Below the pieces are notes generated by a model that saw only the letters and a list, made by a program, of their open reading frames with translations, was not told where the DNA came from and did not search any database. Of a DNA stretch of 64,000 nucleotides, positions 53,720 to 64,000 are shown piece by piece; position 1 is the stretch's first letter, and every line of letters begins with the position of its first letter. The position numbers and the translations under genes are program-made. Source of the stretch: Rhodotorula mucilaginosa (taxonomy: Eukaryota; Basidiomycota; Microbotryomycetes; Sporidiobolales; Sporidiobolaceae); NCBI GenBank assembly GCA_034406715.1, contig CP137868.1:186001-250000 (forward strand), read 5' to 3'.

Positions 53720-54249
53720 GAGCAGTGATTGTGCGTAGCTGCAGGGATGCTCGGCAGGAGGAGCAAGATGGGGACTCGAAGAAGCAGGAGGAGGGCCGCG
53801 TCGCAGACAGCACCAGCGCCAGCTTGGCCAGATAGGTCAGCTAACTGCCCGCCAGCGTATATGGCTTGCACGTATCGCTTCGTGCTTCGCACGAGAGTCT
53901 TCAGCAGAAGGTGGCCTCGCTAATCTACACAGAAGCCGTTCTCGAGGGCGATGAAGGAGGTCCGTGCACGCGGGTGAAACTAGCGCCGAGCCTATGCCAA
54001 GCTGCGAGATGAAGAGCCTGACGTAGTGACGCTGCTACATTACACATGTCATTTTTCAAAGCGCGTGGTACCGAATTTGACCAGGTCAGAAGGAGTTCAA
54101 AAGGTCGCCGTTGATCGCTCGACAGATCATGTTCCGCGATCAGCGGAGCACACTGATTCAATAGGCAAGCAAAGCAGCACGGGAATGCAATGCGAAACGA
54201 CGCGATGCAATGCAATGCAGGGAAGCTGTAAGACGAAGAGTTACGGAAT
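53720..54249. other. Spacer between the small PH gene and FAP1
   Basis: About 530 bp. Promoter of the PH gene and 3' flank of FAP1. A short repetitive word (gcaatgcgaaacgacgcgat, then gcaatgcaatgc) lies near 54187-54225. No gene seen. Confidence 0.35.
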
Positions 54250-57200
54250 CTACTCTGCGGCCGGTTCGTCCTCGAGGTCGGCGTCCCACGCGTCCGGAAC
54301 GTCCTGCTGGTCTTTCGCGACGGGAACGTCTTGCTGGTCTTTCGCGACGGGCGGAGGCGGAGGCAAGGACGGTGTAGAGACCCGTGTCGGTTCCGGAATG
54401 GTGTGGTGTACCGGGACAGTCACCAGTCGCTCCTGTTCGCCTTGCGGAGCGACGACTGCTCGAGGAGGCTGCGGAAGAGGACTCACTCAGCTCGCGGCTC
54501 TGCACCGATACAGAAAAGCAAACAAAAAGCAGGGGACATACCTTGGCGTGTCCATTGCCGATGACGGATCCCCATGCTTCGCCGGTGGACTGACCAGGCT
54601 TTGGCGGACTGATGCCGCTGCTGCCGCCGCCCAACGAAGCGAACGAATTCGCCGTCTTGATCGCGGGCATTCGCCAAGCGCCCTTCGAGGAGCCGCCGAC
54701 ACCGACACCGCGACCATTCGCAGTCGCACCGCTGCCGTAGGAGCCTGCGACTGGTGTCCACGAGCCGCGGGCGACGCGACCGTCCTCACCGATTACTGCC
54801 GGTTCGACGGCGACGCAGAAGCCCGTTTCGCTGATGACGTGACGGAGCGCGGTGCAGATGGAAGAGAGCTTGCTCTCCAACTCGGGAACCGCGGGGTCGA
54901 ACGAGACGAGCACGTCTTCATCAGTCTGCCCGTGGAAAATAAGGTCAGGTGGACGTCGTTTCAGCACAGAACCCGCGAGAGTTTCGCGCACGCACCACCC
55001 AAGTGAGACTGAACTCGAGACCACGGACGTGCGGTCTCAGGATGTCAGACAGGCTCGCTTCGTCGTAGCCGAGAACCATCTCGAGGTAGAGAGCATTGTT
55101 CGGTGGCCGCTCGGGCAGAGCTCGGCGCAAGCTGCCGAGACTGAGACTGGCAGACGCCGTTCGGCGAGATGAAGCGAGCGCTTCCGCCAGCGTCGGACTC
55201 GCGAGACCCGTCGTCGAGGTGCGGTGGCAAACGACTGAGCGTCGCGGCTCTTCGTCGAGCGATTCAGAGCGGAGGTCGTAAAAGTCGGTCAGATTGTGCA
55301 CCTGCAGGTCGATCATATGGTGAGTATACATTCTAAGGTAAACGGGACTCTGCAGACGTACAAATTCGCGCTGCGGGCGCTTCATGACCGGGAGGTGCAA
55401 GCTCGGTTTGTCGCTCTTGACAAACTCGATCAGCTGCTGCTCGATCAGCTGCGCCCACGCCGAGTTGGCGGCGTAGAAGCTGAGCAACTCTGGCGAGTAG
55501 TCGGCCTCCTTGCTCTTGACTTCGCGCTGCTCGACGCCGAGCGCTTCGGCGAGCTGAGCGTTCCGTTTCGCGACCGCGCACGAGTCGTTGCATTTGAGGA
55601 GTCGGCCTTCGTTGCCTTCTGGCTTCTCGTCGCATGCTCCGCAGCGAGCGTTCTGAGACAAGTGGCCGCAGGCGCAGTGGACCGGAATGAGCTTGGGACA
55701 AGGCGAATCGGCGGGGCAAGCCGAAGGGAAATGGCAAGCTGCCGGAGAAAGGGACGACGTCATCTCGTCAGCATTTTGGCGCGGTGGAGGAGCGGTGAAG
55801 CCTGGTGCTTACGAAGGGGGCAAGGGTGACCGCAGTGCTTGCGCGCCTTGAGGCAAGTCTGATCGTCCTTCTCCTCGCACTCGCCCGGCGCGTGGCAAGA
55901 TTTCCGACACCGGTGCCATCCGCATCGAAGTAGTCTGAAGACGGGCGTTTCTGTCAGCTACACGCTCTGAGGTGCAACGCGAGCGTCACGAAGCACTCAC
56001 TTTCCGCAGACTGCGCCGCAGCTGACTTTTTTCGGATCCGTCGAGCACCGCACGTTCGGCACGGTGCGCTTGCCGCACGCGCACTGTTTCACGGTCAGGT
56101 ATGGGCACGGAGGGCATTCCGGATTCTCGTGACACGCGTGCGGGAGTCGAGGATGACCGCCTGCAGGAGGAGTCGAAAAACCAAAGGTAAGCTTCCGAAG
56201 CGGAGAGAACGAACGAAACATGGGACGCACAATCGGAAGGTCGGATGCAAGGATGCCTGCAGTCGATGACAAAGTTGCAAGGTATCGGCGGCAAGACGAC
56301 AGTCGAGCCGCAGTGGCAAATGAGCCTGCGTGGGAACCACCAACGGAGTGAGCGAGGATACACACGCGGTACGGCGGCAGAGACTCACTCGTCAAAATCG
56401 GCTCGCAAGCACGGCGGGCAAGCTCCCTTATGGTCGCGTAGCTCGCAATTATGGATACCGCCTACAGGAGCAACGGCAGTCAGTGTCTCGCGCGACTAGG
56501 CCTCATCCCGAAAGGGAAGACGTACAGTTGAGTTTTCGACCGCAGACCTTGTCACAAGCGTGCAAGCCGAGCGGGTCTTGGAGTTCCTGTTCCTCGAGCG
56601 CTTCCTGCAACGACATGGCGCGTTTCTTGCCCTTCTTGCTCGCCGTGAACGCCTCCTGGTACGCGAGCGGGCAACACACCCTCCCGCACTGGTGCCTCCC
56701 GCACGCGCGCTGGGCTTTGCACACCCTCGCGCAAAGGTATTCGTCCGTCTCGACGGGTTTTTGCAACTCCGGATCGAACCGGGTCGTGCGGTACGGTTCG
56801 CCGCAAAGCCGAGTCGTCTTGAGCGAAGTGCACCGACACGTGAGAGGGACCGGTTCGCGACAGGACGGGCACGGTCCGTCGTGGCAAGGGGACTGGCAGG
56901 CGTGTCCGCACGGGAGCGGCTTGGAGCACGTCTTGTCGCAAGTCGGGACGCGGTCCGTGCAAGAGGTGCGCGGGGACGGCAAGAGGGTTGTGAGAGGGGT
57001 TTGGCCACATGGGCAGGTCGTGACCGAGTCGGGCGAGAAGGGGCAGTGGGGCGCACCGTCCGAGACGCGGTGAGGATGACACGGCGCGTCGCACCGGTGC
57101 TGACCGCAATCGAACAAGGCGTTGCAAGTTCCCGAGCAGGCAAACTCGCCCGTCCAGGTTGCGTCGTCCCCCTCGGCTCCCGGCATCGTGCACCCGTCGA

Positions 57201-58542
57201 CGCGGTCGTCAGGCCTCGTGGCACCACAGATCCCTTCGAGTTGCTCGCGGCCGCAGAAGCAGCGCTTCATGCGGACGGCGTCGCACTCGCCACATTCTCC
57301 GGCATGGCATTCGCGCTCGCAGCGGTGCAAGCCGCATCCGAGCAAGACGTCGTGCGTCTGCCCACACGAGCGGAGCAACTCCTTTGCGGCGAGGCGGTCG
57401 GGCGTGTCGGGTTTCCCGTCATGGACGGCGGAGCAGCGGATCCCGAGCGTCCGCTTCCGGCAATGGCACGGCTCGTTCAGGACGACGGGGCACGGCGGAC
57501 ACGGACCGGGGTGGCACGAGAGCGAACACGGGTGTCGGCACCCTTTCGGGCGAGGTTTCGCGCACGTCTTGCCACACGAGTGGGGGACGGCGGGCGGGCG
57601 AGGTTGAGGGTCGGTGAACCGGCCGCAGAAGCACGTGTACTTTTTCGGGATCTGCGCCGGCGTGAACGTCGTGACACAATTCGGGCAGGACCAGTGACCC
57701 AGGAGGGACGCCGGATCGGGACGACGAGCGGCGCTACTGTCGGCACGCGAGGCGAGGAGTTGAGCCCTCTCGGCGGAAGAAGCGACGGCCGAGGTGGCCC
57801 ATTTCGAGATGCATTGGAGGTGGAACGGGTGCGAACACTCGGTGCAACTCCAGATCTTGGCCGTGCGCGAAATGTTGTCGGCGCAGATACTGCATTCGGC
57901 TTCGCCGGTCGAGTGCGCGGCTGTCAACCGCTCGACGAGGGTTTGGTTCGCGGGCGCTGGAATTGGCGTCGAGGGAGTTGAAGTGCCGGACGTGGATGCT
58001 CCGGATGAGCCCGGGGGCACGAACGGTGTCGCAGTCGCGTGCAGGTGAGCGGTCGTCGTCCCCGACAAGGCTGCATCGAATTTCCGCACACGACGAGGAG
58101 GAGGAGGACCACCTCCGCCGCCTCCCTGTCGCCTTGCGCCACCTTCCTGCGTACCGTTCGAGCGATTGGCTCCCCCTCCTCTCCCGCCACGGCCGTTCCC
58201 TCTCCCATTGCGACCACCTCGACTCGGTGATGGCGTCGCCGCTGCCGGCTGATCACCTCCACCAGCAGCAGCAGCGGGCGTGGTGGTCGCGGGGTCCCCA
58301 TTCGTAGTCGCATGCGAATTGGATTCACCCCGTCCTCCTCCGCCCCTGCCTCCTCGACCACGGTGAGCTGGTGGTCTTCCTCCTCCGCCCCTGCCTCCTC
58401 GACCACGGTGAGCTGGTGGTCTTCCTCCTCCTCCTCCTCCTCGTCTCGTTCGAGTCGACGGAGTGGCGGACGACGACGACGGCGCTTCGTGATTCGACGA
58501 CGACGCCGCTGCAGGCGCACTTGTGACCTGTGACGTCTCCAT
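54250..58542 (-). CDS. FAP1: NFX1-type zinc-finger protein with R3H domain
   Basis: NFX1/Fap1 proteins are cysteine-rich RING-like E3 candidates; yeast Fap1 binds FKBP12 (Fpr1). ATG 58540-58542 begins METSQVTSAPAAASSSNHEA, then Arg/Gly repeats (RPPAHRGRGGRGGGG twice). A variant RING/PHD-like finger follows (ECSICADNISRTAKIWSC ... HPFHLQCISKW ... HWSCPNC), then many NF-X1 repeats such as CGRFTDPQPRPPAVPHSCGK, HRCERECHAGECGEC, HRCDAPCHPHRVSDGAPHC and CGHACQSPCHDGPCPSC. After smaller exons comes an R3H region (YSPELLSFYAANSAWAQLIE, RLQSPVYLRMYTHHM). The C-terminal tail contains SSKGAWRMPAIKTANSFASL and a tandem VAKDQQDVP duplication, ending at 54250-54252. About eight introns, about 1,250 residues. 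Confidence 0.92.
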
Positions 58543-58866
58543 CTAGTAGGATATAGCTTGTGGACTAAGAGAGAGATGAAGAGAGAGCAGTGGCGTCGAT
58601 CGGAGTCGCTCGCGTCGGCGGACTCGACTTTTCAAAGTCCGAAAATTTCCCTCGCCGCGGCCTTGCTCACATAAGCAGAAACGTGAAGTCGCTTGCACTC
58701 GTCTGCAAAGCTCGCCGGCGGGACAAGAATGGAACAGTCCGCTAAGCTCCGCTGTACGGACGACCACTATATAATTTGTCGCGAGAATTCCCGTCCTGGA
58801 ATTGCCACCGTCTCTGTCTATCGTGCACCCGGCTCCAATGATCTGCGACTCCCGAACGGGTGGCAA

Positions 58867-59835
58867 TCACGGCTCCCGACGCTGTCCCTCCGAAGAGCCG
58901 ACTCCTCCTCCGACAGCCTCGGCCCATTCGCGCTCCGCATCGTCCACAAAGCGCCTCATCGTCTCTGTCCTCCTCGTCGCGAGCTCTTTGCCCCTCCGAG
59001 TCTTCATCATCCCTTCGAGTTTGAACAACTTGGCGTGGAAGTGGTCGAGCGCGCAGTGTTCTTCTACGGGGGCGGCGGACGGATTGCCTGGTGATGCGTT
59101 CGTGGCGGTCACGGTGGCGGTGGCGAGCGAAGCAGCGGGAACAGGAGGAGGGGGGACGAACAAGGGCCGGTTCGCGACCGCAGAATACGCGGCGCAGCGC
59201 ATGATCCCTGTCCCCGGGACCGTGACAAGGTCAGCGTGTTTATCTTGCGACCGTCGCCAGGTTCGACTCGGTCGATCGGCCGCAACGGGCGACGCGCGAC
59301 GTGACTCACCGAACGCGCCTATGGCATCGAGCTTGTCTGCATCTTGGACGCTGTAGTGCGCTCGTCTCAGTCAGCTATGTCGAAAGGAAAGGAGGAAGCG
59401 GACTGTCATTTAAACGGACCAGTGCAGTTCCAAGCACGAGAAGTGCCACTCTGTCTGTTGCCCGGCTGCGATCCGCTTGACCTCTTTCGAGTAGCTGACA
59501 TTGTCGACGATGCGTTCGACGAGCCTCCTCCTCTCTTCGTCCACGATCTGACGGTCCTGGTCGTCGTGTCGAGACCAGAACGGGTCGAGCGTGTCCCGAG
59601 CGGTCGGTTTCCGTGCATCCTTGGGGAGGTATTTCGCGTCGATCAAGTCATGGAAGAGGGCTGCCAGTTCGACGACGAGGAGATCGACCCCGTCTAGGGA
59701 GTGGGCTATAGCGAGCGCGAGTCTGCGAACGCGGTCGACGTGATAAAAGTCGTGCGAAGGGTCGTACTGCTGGTGGTGCTCTTGTGCGCGCAGTTGAGCG
59801 GCCGCGACGAGTGCAGCCTCTTGCTCGGTGTACAT
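58867..59835 (-). CDS. HD-domain metal-dependent hydrolase
   Basis: ATG 59833-59835 (MYTEQEAALVAAAQLRAQEH). The HD fold is clear: DPSHDFYHVDRVRRLALAIA carries the first His; VVELAALFHDLIDAKYL carries the H-D pair; IVDNVSYSKEVKR the downstream segment; and after an intron (ECSVQ-like junction near 59345) SVQDADKLDAIGAFGIMRCA supplies the last Asp. The layout matches the small stand-alone HD phosphohydrolases found in bacteria (YedJ-like) and fungi, likely acting on a nucleotide or similar phosphoester; substrate unknown. An inserted Val/Ala/Thr/Pro-rich segment (about 59050-59160) is unusual. It ends VGSSEGQRREP at 58867. Two or three introns. Its start lies 28 bp from the divergent RING gene. 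Confidence 0.85.
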
Positions 59836-59863
59836 ACTACTCCACTCTCTCACGTGGCAGAGA
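59836..59863. promoter_or_regulatory. 28-bp gap between divergent start codons
   Basis: The HD-hydrolase (leftward) and RING gene (rightward) start codons are separated by only 28 bp, so their 5' UTRs or core promoters must overlap, unless one start codon is misassigned. Confidence 0.5.
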
Positions 59864-59923
59864 ATGGCCGACCGTCCGTCTGCTCGGAAGCGCGCGAGGT
59901 TGTCCCCGTCTCGCGCATCCTCA

Positions 59924-59962
<39 letters not shown>

Positions 59963-60919
59963 CAGGAGGAACCGTCAACGCAGAGCAACTCGGACGACGA
60001 CTCAGACGACCTGTATGCTCCCGGGCCTTCGTCTTCAAGTCTGAACAACCACCGCCGCCGTCCTCATCTCTCGAACGACGATGATGACGAAGTCGTAGTC
60101 GTCCAAGAGCGACCGCCACCGCGAACGAGTGCAGCAGCAGCAGAAGCAGCACCTACAACGACGACGAACGGTAGTAGCACTACGGCAGGCAACGGCAACG
60201 GCAAACAGCGCAGGCGGTCATCATCCGCTGGACCCCTCGTCCTCGACGACGACGACGGTGGCGGCGGCGGTGATGGCGCCAGCTCTGCTGCGAATGGTAG
60301 TAGCGGTCAGGCTATAGCGTCAGGATCGTCTACCTCACGCTCGGCCAACAACAACAACAAGCAGGACCCTTCGCCGTCTCCTCCTCCTCCTCCTTCGTCA
60401 GATGCGGTCGCCAACGCCCCTCGCCCCGCCTCGCTCGCCTCTCTCGAATGTCCCATCTGCTGCGGCCCCCCGACCCCACTCGCTCTCACCTCGTGCGGTC
60501 ACGCGTTCTGCGCCCCCTGCCTCCACGCCGCCTTGGTCGCAGGTCCGGCTTTGACCCCTCCTCCTCCTTCTTCTTCAGCGGCAGCAGCAGCTGCGGGTCC
60601 TTATACCGGAGGTGGTGCCGGTGCCGGACGTGGTCGTACCACGGCCAGAAGAGGAGGAGGACCACCGGTCCTGGGAGGCTTGTTCGTGCCACGCAATGCC
60701 TCTTCTTCTTCTTCGGCCGCCGCCGCCGCCGCCGCCCAGCGTCAAAGAGGAGGAGCAGGAGGAGGTGGAGCTCGATTCGCCAACGGCGGCGACGACGGCG
60801 ACGACGAAGGCGACCCCGAACTCAACAAGCGGTGTCCGCTCTGCCGGACTCCGCTCCGCGGAGGATGGGGCAAGAGCATCCGAGGCGTCGTCTTGCGGAT
60901 GATGCCCGTCAACCGATGA
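59864..60919 (+). CDS. RING-finger protein with extended, low-complexity finger
   Basis: Single-exon gene, ATG 59864 (MADRPSARKRARLSPSRASS) to TGA 60917-60919, 351 residues. The N terminus has a poly-Ser tract encoded by about 13 AGC repeats (59928-59960), then acidic and Asn/Gly/Ser-rich segments. The RING begins ECPICCGPPTPLALTSCGH and AFCAPCLHAAL (C-x2-C ... C-x-H-x2-C-x2-C), but the last ligand pair CPLCRTPL comes about 105 residues later, after Pro/Ala/Gly runs. Normal RINGs have at most about 50. It ends GWGKSIRGVVLRMMPVNR. Probably an E3 ubiquitin ligase; its partner is unknown. Nuclear role is only suggested by the basic KRARLS start. Confidence 0.78.
59928..59960 (+). repeat. CAG/AGC trinucleotide repeat (poly-Ser)
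   Basis: About a dozen uninterrupted CAG units within the RING gene, read in the AGC (Ser) frame. Confidence 0.9.
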
Positions 60920-61455
60920 TCTACAACAAGGCGAGGGGTGGCCAGTCCGTTTATATCTCCCGCGGCCACGCGCGCACACGTGCACATTCTCCTTCCCTCT
61001 TCGTTCTTGTCCTCCCTCGTCAATTCTCCTCCTTCGGCCTCCTCACCGACTTGGACGGTGGAGCAGTTACTTGCATCGATGGCAGCACATCAGAAGCGGC
61101 GTGACATGGCATGATAATGAAAGTGCTCTTCGTTGATCATACAACAGACGAGAAGGAAAGAAGACGCGTCCGAGAAAATGAGCGAAAGGGGGAGAAAGGG
61201 CAAGGCCGGGGGCGGGCCCGCCAAGCAAGAAAGAGCGGACATATGGATGGGAAGAGCGAGAGTGAGAGTGACGGAGACGTGGCGGGATATGTGAGAGAAA
61301 CCGGCAAGTTGACTGGAAATCAAACTGCCTCGCATGAGGGCGCTGCAGCGACCGCCAAACCAACGCGAGCCGGCGGCCGCGCTTCGACTCGGAGTGTGGA
61401 GTCCTAGGACCGACGCCTCCCGACCGGCCCGGTCCCAATCGCCGTCGTGAGCTGT
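60920..61455. other. Convergent 3' spacer, RING / Aurora kinase
   Basis: About 535 bp between two stop codons; 3' UTRs, no additional gene supported. Confidence 0.35.
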
Positions 61456-63793
61456 CTACGCCGCCGCTGTAGCCGAGGAGGAAGACCGTCCCGGCGGCGG
61501 CGGAGGAGGCGGTCCCGAACCGGCGCTGTGCCGTTTCTCGTACTTTTTGATCCACGGATGTTTCGCCACCTCGGCGAGCGGTAGTCGATCTTCGGGTTTG
61601 TAGCGCAGCAACTGCGTGCGAGCGAGCGAGCGAGTTCACGATTTGCCGTCCGGTGGGCGAGAGGTGAGAAATGTCAGCCTCGATATTCTTTGCGTCGCTT
61701 TTTGAACCCCTCGTGTGATCAAGTCAATGCGGCTCCAGTCGAGTAGAGTACGCACCTTTCGAATGAGGTCCTGCGCTTCGGGAGAAACGTGCGAAGGGAT
61801 CGTGTACTGAACCCGGACAATCTTCTTGTACGTGGCTACGGGGGGATCGGAAGAGTGCGCAAGGCAGGGTCAGCACACGCGGACCAAGTACATATGAAAG
61901 AGTCATCCTCCCGATCGAGAGTGTAGGAGCACCCGAAACAGAATCGGGTCGGTCGGATAGAAAAGGAAAGAAGAATGAAGGGCTCACCCTCATGACCGGA
62001 CAAGTCCTCGAAAGGCGGCGCGCCGACCAAAAACTCGTACGTCAAGACTCCCAAAGCCCACAGGTCGACCTTGTCGGTATGTTCGCGGTTCTCGACCATC
62101 TCGGGCGGGAGGTAATCGAGCGTGCCGCAGAGCGTGTTGCGCCGGTTCGACGGCGCGTGGACCGACCACCCGAAATCGCCAATCTTGAGCTCGCCGTTGA
62201 TCCCGATCAGGATGTTTTCCGGCTTGATGTCGCGGTGCATGACGTGTTTCGCGTGCAGGTACCCGAGCGCGTCGGCCATTTGCGCAATGTACTGTTGGGA
62301 GTTTCGTCCCACACCGCCACCCGAAAAACGGTCAGCTTCTCCTTGCAAAACAACCGCAACCCCGATCAACGGCATGCAAGAAATCAGACAACTCACGCGA
62401 CTACTCCGCTTCTCGTTGAACCGCCCGACTTTGCTCAGTTGCTTGTACAGCTCGCCGCGCCCGGCAAACTCGAGGATCAGAAAGATGCGCTTCTCGTCGT
62501 GGAAATAGCCGTGCAACCTCAGGATATTCGGGTGCCTGTGCCCCCACCCCAGCGCCAACGCCAGCCAAGGGTCGAGAGACGTAGGTCAGCCAGGTCTGAG
62601 GCGCGGCTATCACCGGAAAGAGGAATGGGCAAAAGAAGAAGAACGAGGAACGCACGCAAGGTGACTCTGGATCTCAATCTCCCTCCTGACCTGTTTCTCG
62701 ACCTTGTTCTTGACCAACTCTTCCTTGTGCAAGCACTTGAGGGCGACAATGTAGTGCGGTTCGGTCTTGGTCCTCGCCATGTAGACGCGGCCAAACTTGC
62801 CCTTGCCGAGCGGGCGACCGATCTCGAACGAAGAGAGCGAAAAGGGCACAGTCGGTCGGTGGCTGTTTCCCGGCGGTCCGGAGGCAGGGGGCGAGAAGGG
62901 CGGGGCCGGCGGTGCAGGGCAAGAGAGAGAGAGAGAGAGAGAGGAGATGATGGTGAGTTTTTGGTCGTCCGGACGCGTAACATCACACAGCACAGGATCC
63001 AACAGCGGGGCAGGAGATCTCGCTCGTCGACAAAGAATCAAAAGCGACTAACCTGCCCGCCGCGCTCGAATCGAGCGCCAACAATTTCGCCGCCTCGGTT
63101 CCGACGACGGACGACTTTCTCGCCGCCGCGTCGCGTTCGAACCCGCCGTCGTACCGTCCGATATCGTTCTCGTCGTGAACTTGACCGTGAGATCGTGCCG
63201 AAGAGGACGAGGACGACGCTGCTGGTGGTGCTGGGACGCGAAGATTTGATGACGACGAGGTGGGTGCCGTGGTTCCGGCGCGGGAAATTGTTGCTCCACC
63301 TTGGTACTTGCTCTGCAGACCACTGCTGCTGCTGCTCGTCGTCGTCGTCGTCGTCGTCGTTGTGGCATTCGTCGGGGGCCCTCTCAATACCTGACCAGCG
63401 GCGACTTGGCCGGCCGCTGTGGTTGTGGTCGCATTGATGGTCGATGTCCGTGCGGGTCCGCCGCCAGCACCGCCAGCACCGCCAGTTGCGGTCGTGGTAG
63501 AAGAAGAAGTTCCCGGTTTGGCAGTCGCGAGTTTGAACGAAGGTTGCCGATTGATGTTGGATGAGGAGGCAGTGGTGGTTGAAGCGCGAGCAGATTGCGG
63601 GATCGCAGCCGACGAGGGTCTCAAGGGTGCGAGCTGTTTCGGTCTCTCAGTCAGTCAGTGTCTCTATGCCCTTGAGTGAGCTGGAGAGCGGACGTGCCTT
63701 TGTTGGTTGAGTGATTGCGAGTTCGTCGTGCAGCGAGAGCGAGTCGAGCTTGTTCTCGAGCGTCGAGGCCCGACTGAGGACTCGCGAGGCCAT
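61456..63793 (-). CDS. IPL1: Aurora-type serine/threonine kinase (Ipl1/Ark1)
   Basis: Chromosomal passenger kinase that corrects kinetochore attachments. ATG 63791-63793 gives [21 protein letters not shown] long Ser/Thr-rich N terminus follows, with poly-Thr from a GTC/ACG-type repeat at about 63335-63362. Kinase exons include [20 protein letters not shown] (P-loop), [15 protein letters not shown] (VAIK Lys), [29 protein letters not shown] and [20 protein letters not shown] (HRD), then [20 protein letters not shown] (DFG and Aurora activation loop with the T in [15 protein letters not shown]). The end has [37 protein letters not shown] and [22 protein letters not shown] 61456-61458. About seven introns. 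All catalytic residues are present. Confidence 0.95.
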
Positions 63794-64000
63794 GTCTCTG
63801 GGCCGTGCAGCAAGCTCCAAGAGAGTGTACCGTACGCGAGTGTAGAGCTGAGAGGAGCGAGTCTCTGCAGAGCCGTGTGAGCGCCGCTCGAGGGGAGGCT
63901 TCTCACCTCGTTCAGTGCCACTGCTTCAACGCAGCGGACTTGGTGTTTTCGCTTCGACTCCCACAACCTGGCGCCTCTTCATACTGCACGCGGACGCGGA
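63794..64000. other. Upstream flank of the Aurora kinase gene
   Basis: About 200 bp to the window edge, presumably promoter and 5' leader. No other gene supported. Confidence 0.3.

Noticed and set aside
62928-62945. GA dinucleotide repeat in the Aurora gene
   Set aside because: It is an intronic simple repeat with no further structure.

Overview
The window is nuclear DNA of a fungus, almost certainly a basidiomycete. It is GC-rich and tightly packed, and nearly every gene is broken by several short introns (about 45-100 nt, gtgagt/gtacgt-type donors, a ctgac-like branch site just before the acceptor cag). Recognisable products such as the Rictor/Tsc11 homologue, the NFX1-type protein, verprolin and a DUF3435-like tyrosine recombinase are fungal in style. 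Intron density and base composition would suit Pucciniomycotina, but I cannot name a genus from sequence alone.

Layout. 1-169: the 3' end of an unknown gene. 0.8-6.5 kb: a very large PH-domain, coiled-coil protein. 7.0-12.7 kb: a looser, accessory-looking stretch with an intron-containing tRNA-Arg, two weak hypothetical genes, an intact-looking hAT-type MITE with a perfect 8-bp target duplication, an LRR-like gene with an in-frame stop, a stray 32-bp copy of the 3' half of the tRNA-Arg inside that gene's 5' end, and an intron-containing tRNA-Leu. 12.9-30.5 kb: dense housekeeping genes (ETF-beta, GPI12, HIS1, POLD4, MOB1, an unknown membrane protein, RIO1, TSC11/Rictor, RPL17).

30.5-36.2 kb: an accessory island between RPL17 and the polyphosphatase gene. 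It carries a DUF3435/Crypton-like tyrosine recombinase gene, a head-to-head Gly-rich low-complexity ORF with frame breaks, a gene for a short-repeat acidic protein, a long G homopolymer and a short dispersed repeat. 36.2-63.8 kb: housekeeping again (endopolyphosphatase, monoacylglycerol lipase, verprolin, an SDR oxidoreductase, a TPR protein, ARP2, a second PH-domain protein, an NFX1/FAP1-like E3, an HD-domain hydrolase, a RING protein, Aurora kinase).

The housekeeping genes do not form a pathway cluster. ARP2 and verprolin both act in Arp2/3-driven actin assembly and Rictor in TORC2-actin signalling, but they lie apart with separate promoters. The most notable observations are the recombinase island, the two PH proteins that share an LL-[E/D]-RLKAQR motif and look like diverged paralogues, the displaced tRNA half, and the two genes (TSC11, RPL17) whose first coding exon seems to be the start codon alone. 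Coordinates are gene spans from start to stop codon including introns; intron borders were read by eye.
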